Source of the DNA: JAEUMY01 sp031394355 | GTDB taxonomy: Bacteria; Pseudomonadota; Gammaproteobacteria; Burkholderiales; Usitatibacteraceae | NCBI GenBank assembly: GCA_031394355.1 | Contig: JANNSU010000084.1 | Coordinates: 1-37,361, forward strand | DNA: 37,361 nucleotides | Reading direction: 5' to 3' | Shown here: positions 35,082 through 37,361 of the stretch, piece by piece | Layout of the letters: every line of letters begins with the position of its first letter | Position numbering within the stretch: the stretch's first letter is position 1 | Notes under the pieces: generated by a model | The model's input: only the letters and a program-made list of their open reading frames with translations | Database searches by the model: none | What the model was told of the DNA's origin: nothing | Made by a program: the position numbers and the translations under genes

Positions 35082-35205
35082 TTGGGATTGCGGCACGCCC
35101 ATTTGATCGGTGCCCTGGCGGGTCGGCCTGGCATGCCGGTTGCGATGCCTTCGACTTTGCACCACAATCTCGGCTCTGCAACGTATCACCACCATTCATT
35201 CACTC

Positions 35206-35253
35206 ATGACAACACTCGGTATCGCGGCGTGGCGATGGCAATTCTGGCGTTGA
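35206..35253 (+). CDS. trpL: Candidate trp leader peptide (attenuator)
   Basis: A 15-codon reading frame upstream of trpE encodes MTTLGIAAWRWQFWR, with three tryptophans in its last seven residues, followed by TGA at 35251-35253. Such Trp-rich leader peptides control trp operons by ribosome stalling in several Proteobacteria. A hairpin begins right after the last Trp codon. Weak points: no clear Shine-Dalgarno precedes the ATG, and no textbook terminator with a T-run is present before trpE, although a pyrimidine-rich TTGTCCTTTTCC lies at 35275-35286. Confidence 0.6.
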   Translation: MTTLGIAAWRWQFWR

Positions 35254-35265
35254 CCCAACAGGGTC
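35252..35265 (+). promoter_or_regulatory. Hairpin overlapping the leader-peptide stop codon
   Basis: GACCC (35252-35256), loop AACA, GGGTC (35261-35265) form a perfect 5-bp stem. It would be covered by a ribosome that reaches the stop codon but free if the ribosome stalls at the Trp codons, so it could be part of the attenuation switch. This is inference from position. Confidence 0.4.
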
Positions 35266-35317
35266 CCGTCCGGCTTGTCCTTTTCCACTGAATCCCAGCC
35301 CCGATTGATACCGAACC

Positions 35318-36796
35318 ATGACTGAACAGGAATTTGAGGCGCTCGCGCGCCAAGGCTTCAACCGCATTCCGCTTGTCCTTGAGACGTTTGCGGATCTCGA
35401 CACACCGCTGTCGATCTACCTGAAACTGGCCAATCGCCCGTATTCGTACCTGCTCGAGTCGGTGATCGGCGGCGAACGCTTCGGCCGCTACTCGATCATC
35501 GGGTTGCCAGCCCGGGAGTTCATCAAGGTCACAGGCAAGGATGTGCTGATTCAGCGCGGACGGGAAGTGGTGGAGAGGAAGTTCGTGCAGGACCCGCTCG
35601 CATTCATTGAAAAGTATCAGGCGCGCTTCAAGGTGGCGCTGATGCCGGAGAATTTGCGGTTCGCCGGTGGCCTCGCCGGCTACTTCGGTTATGACGCGGT
35701 GCGATATATCGAGCCTCGTCTGGCTGAGTCGCAGAAGCCAGACACGCTGGGTACACCCGACATCCTGCTCATGTTGTCCGAGGAGCTTGCTGTGGTGGAC
35801 AATCTCTCGGGAAAGCTCTTCATTGTCGTCTATGCTGATCCGGCAGAGCCGGATGCGTTTGCTGCCGGACAGCGGCGGCTAACCGAACTTCGGCTTGCGC
35901 TGAGACAGTCCGCGCCGCTGCCGGTATATGTGCCGCGTCCCGGCCGCACGGCGCCGGTGTCCGAGATCGGGGAAGCTGCCTTTCTCGCTGCAGTGGAACG
36001 TTGCAAGCGCTACATCTTCGAAGGCGACATCATGCAGGTGCAGATATCGCAGCGTATTTCACAACCCTTCGATGCACCACCGATCAACTTGTATCGTGCG
36101 CTGCGATCCATCAATCCGTCGCCGTACATGTTCTTTTTCGATCTGGATGACTTTCACATCGTCGGGGCATCGCCGGAAATCCTGGTACGTCGAGAGCAGG
36201 ACAAGATCGTCGTCCGGCCCATTGCGGGCACGCGCAAACGGGGTGATACGCCCGAGCGGGATCGGGAGCTGGAGGCGGAACTGACCGCTGATCCGAAGGA
36301 GCGGGCGGAACACCTCATGCTTATCGATCTGGGGCGTAATGACATTGGGCGGGTCGCACGCACGGGCAGTGTCCGCGTTACCGAGCGCTTCGTCGTGGAA
36401 CGCTATTCCCATGTGATGCATATGGTGTCGAATGTCGAGGGCGAGATACGTGAGGACGTCAGCACCATGGATCTGCTTCGCGCCACCTTTCCTGCAGGCA
36501 CCGTCACGGGAACGCCCAAGGTAAGGGCCATGGAGATCATTGATTCACTTGAGCCTTCCAAACGCGGTATTTACGCCGGCGCAGTCGGATATCTGGGATT
36601 CAATGGCAACATGGACTTGGCGATCGCCATCCGGACGGCGGTGGTAAAGAACAAGACTTTGCATGCGCAAGCGGCAGCAGGCATCGTGGCTGATTCCGTT
36701 CCGGCGCTGGAATGGATGGAAACCCAGAACAAAGCAAGAGCCGTGCTCAAAGCAGCCGAGATGGTGATGGATGGCCTCGATACGATTGCCGGATGA
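35318..36796 (+). CDS. trpE: Anthranilate synthase component I
   Basis: Converts chorismate and ammonia or glutamine-derived ammonia to anthranilate, the first committed step of tryptophan synthesis. The 492-residue protein has the N-terminal feedback site YSYLLESV (LLES motif for Trp binding), then the chorismate-binding domain with GDIMQVQISQR, SPEILVRRE, PIAGTRKRG, LIDLGRNDIGRV and FPAGTVTGTPKVRAMEIID. Partner trpG begins 7 bp after its stop. It is preceded by the candidate leader peptide. ATG 35318 has only a weak ribosome binding site. Confidence 0.97.
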   Translation: MTEQEFEALARQGFNRIPLVLETFADLDTPLSIYLKLANRPYSYLLESVIGGERFGRYSIIGLPAREFIKVTGKDVLIQRGREVVERKFVQDPLAFIEKYQARFKVALMPENLRFAGGLAGYFGYDAVRYIEPRLAESQKPDTLGTPDILLMLSEELAVVDNLSGKLFIVVYADPAEPDAFAAGQRRLTELRLALRQSAPLPVYVPRPGRTAPVSEIGEAAFLAAVERCKRYIFEGDIMQVQISQRISQPFDAPPINLYRALRSINPSPYMFFFDLDDFHIVGASPEILVRREQDKIVVRPIAGTRKRGDTPERDRELEAELTADPKERAEHLMLIDLGRNDIGRVARTGSVRVTERFVVERYSHVMHMVSNVEGEIREDVSTMDLLRATFPAGTVTGTPKVRAMEIIDSLEPSKRGIYAGAVGYLGFNGNMDLAIAIRTAVVKNKTLHAQAAAGIVADSVPALEWMETQNKARAVLKAAEMVMDGLDTIAG

Positions 36797-36803
36797 GGAA
36801 GCC

Positions 36804-37361
<558 letters not shown>

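Overview
The window looks like core chromosome of a GC-rich betaproteobacterium, probably Burkholderiales or a near relative. The evidence is gene order as I know it from that class: tRNA-Gln/prs/rplY/pth/ychF; miaB/phoH/ybeY/corC/lnt; glyQ/glyS/gmhB/plsC/ygjP; lptD/surA/pdxA/rsmA diverging from amgK/murU/pepP/ubiH/second UbiH-family hydroxylase/dsbC; and mltA/apaG/rpe next to trpE/trpG. Nearly all of the DNA is housekeeping. I see no phage, transposase, integrase or CRISPR array.

Layout. Positions 1-6154 (+) hold the 3' end of a tRNA-Gln with its terminator, then prs, rplY with a strong terminator, pth, ychF and a penicillin-acylase-family hydrolase. A kup potassium transporter (6213-8084) lies on the minus strand. 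A tRNA with anticodon CAT under a clear sigma70-type promoter precedes the miaB-phoH-ybeY-corC-lnt run (8439-13717). A minus-strand SAM methyltransferase (13744-14508) sits between lnt and glyQ. glyQ-glyS-gmhB-plsC-ygjP (14661-20025) follow, with a duplicated 70-bp intergenic repeat between glyS and gmhB. The minus-strand envelope operon lptD-surA-pdxA-rsmA (25592-20047) diverges from amgK-murU-pepP-ubiH-UbiH-like-dsbC (25616-31974). The end carries a MAPEG protein and mltA (minus), a 37-residue membrane protein (plus), apaG (minus), rpe, a probable trp leader peptide, trpE and the 5' part of trpG, which runs off the window.

The most unusual feature is not a gene. The perfect 12-bp palindrome GCGAATATTCGC occurs 17 times in 37 kb, always inside coding sequence, on genes of both strands and in all three reading phases. 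It is read as ANIR (10 times), RIFA (5) or REYS (2). Random expectation at this base composition is about 0.002 copies. Two further copies carry a single substitution, at the same position. This resembles the logic of the cyanobacterial HIP1 element (GCGATCGC), but the sequence differs and I do not recognise it as a described element. It may mark a widespread DNA-level system such as a methylase target, a chromosome-organising protein site, or a sequence maintained by replication or repair.

Other notable points are a candidate Trp-rich leader peptide upstream of trpE (MTTLGIAAWRWQFWR), a roughly 450-bp low-GC segment inside glyS that suggests mosaic recombination, a 15-bp tandem duplication inside the acylase gene, a Pth that lacks an active-site histidine, and the absence of gph between rpe and trpE. 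The genes mostly serve nucleotide precursor supply (prs), translation (rplY, pth, glyQS, miaB, ybeY, rsmA), outer membrane and peptidoglycan biogenesis and recycling (lptD, surA, lnt, gmhB, amgK, murU, mltA), ubiquinone synthesis, and tryptophan synthesis.
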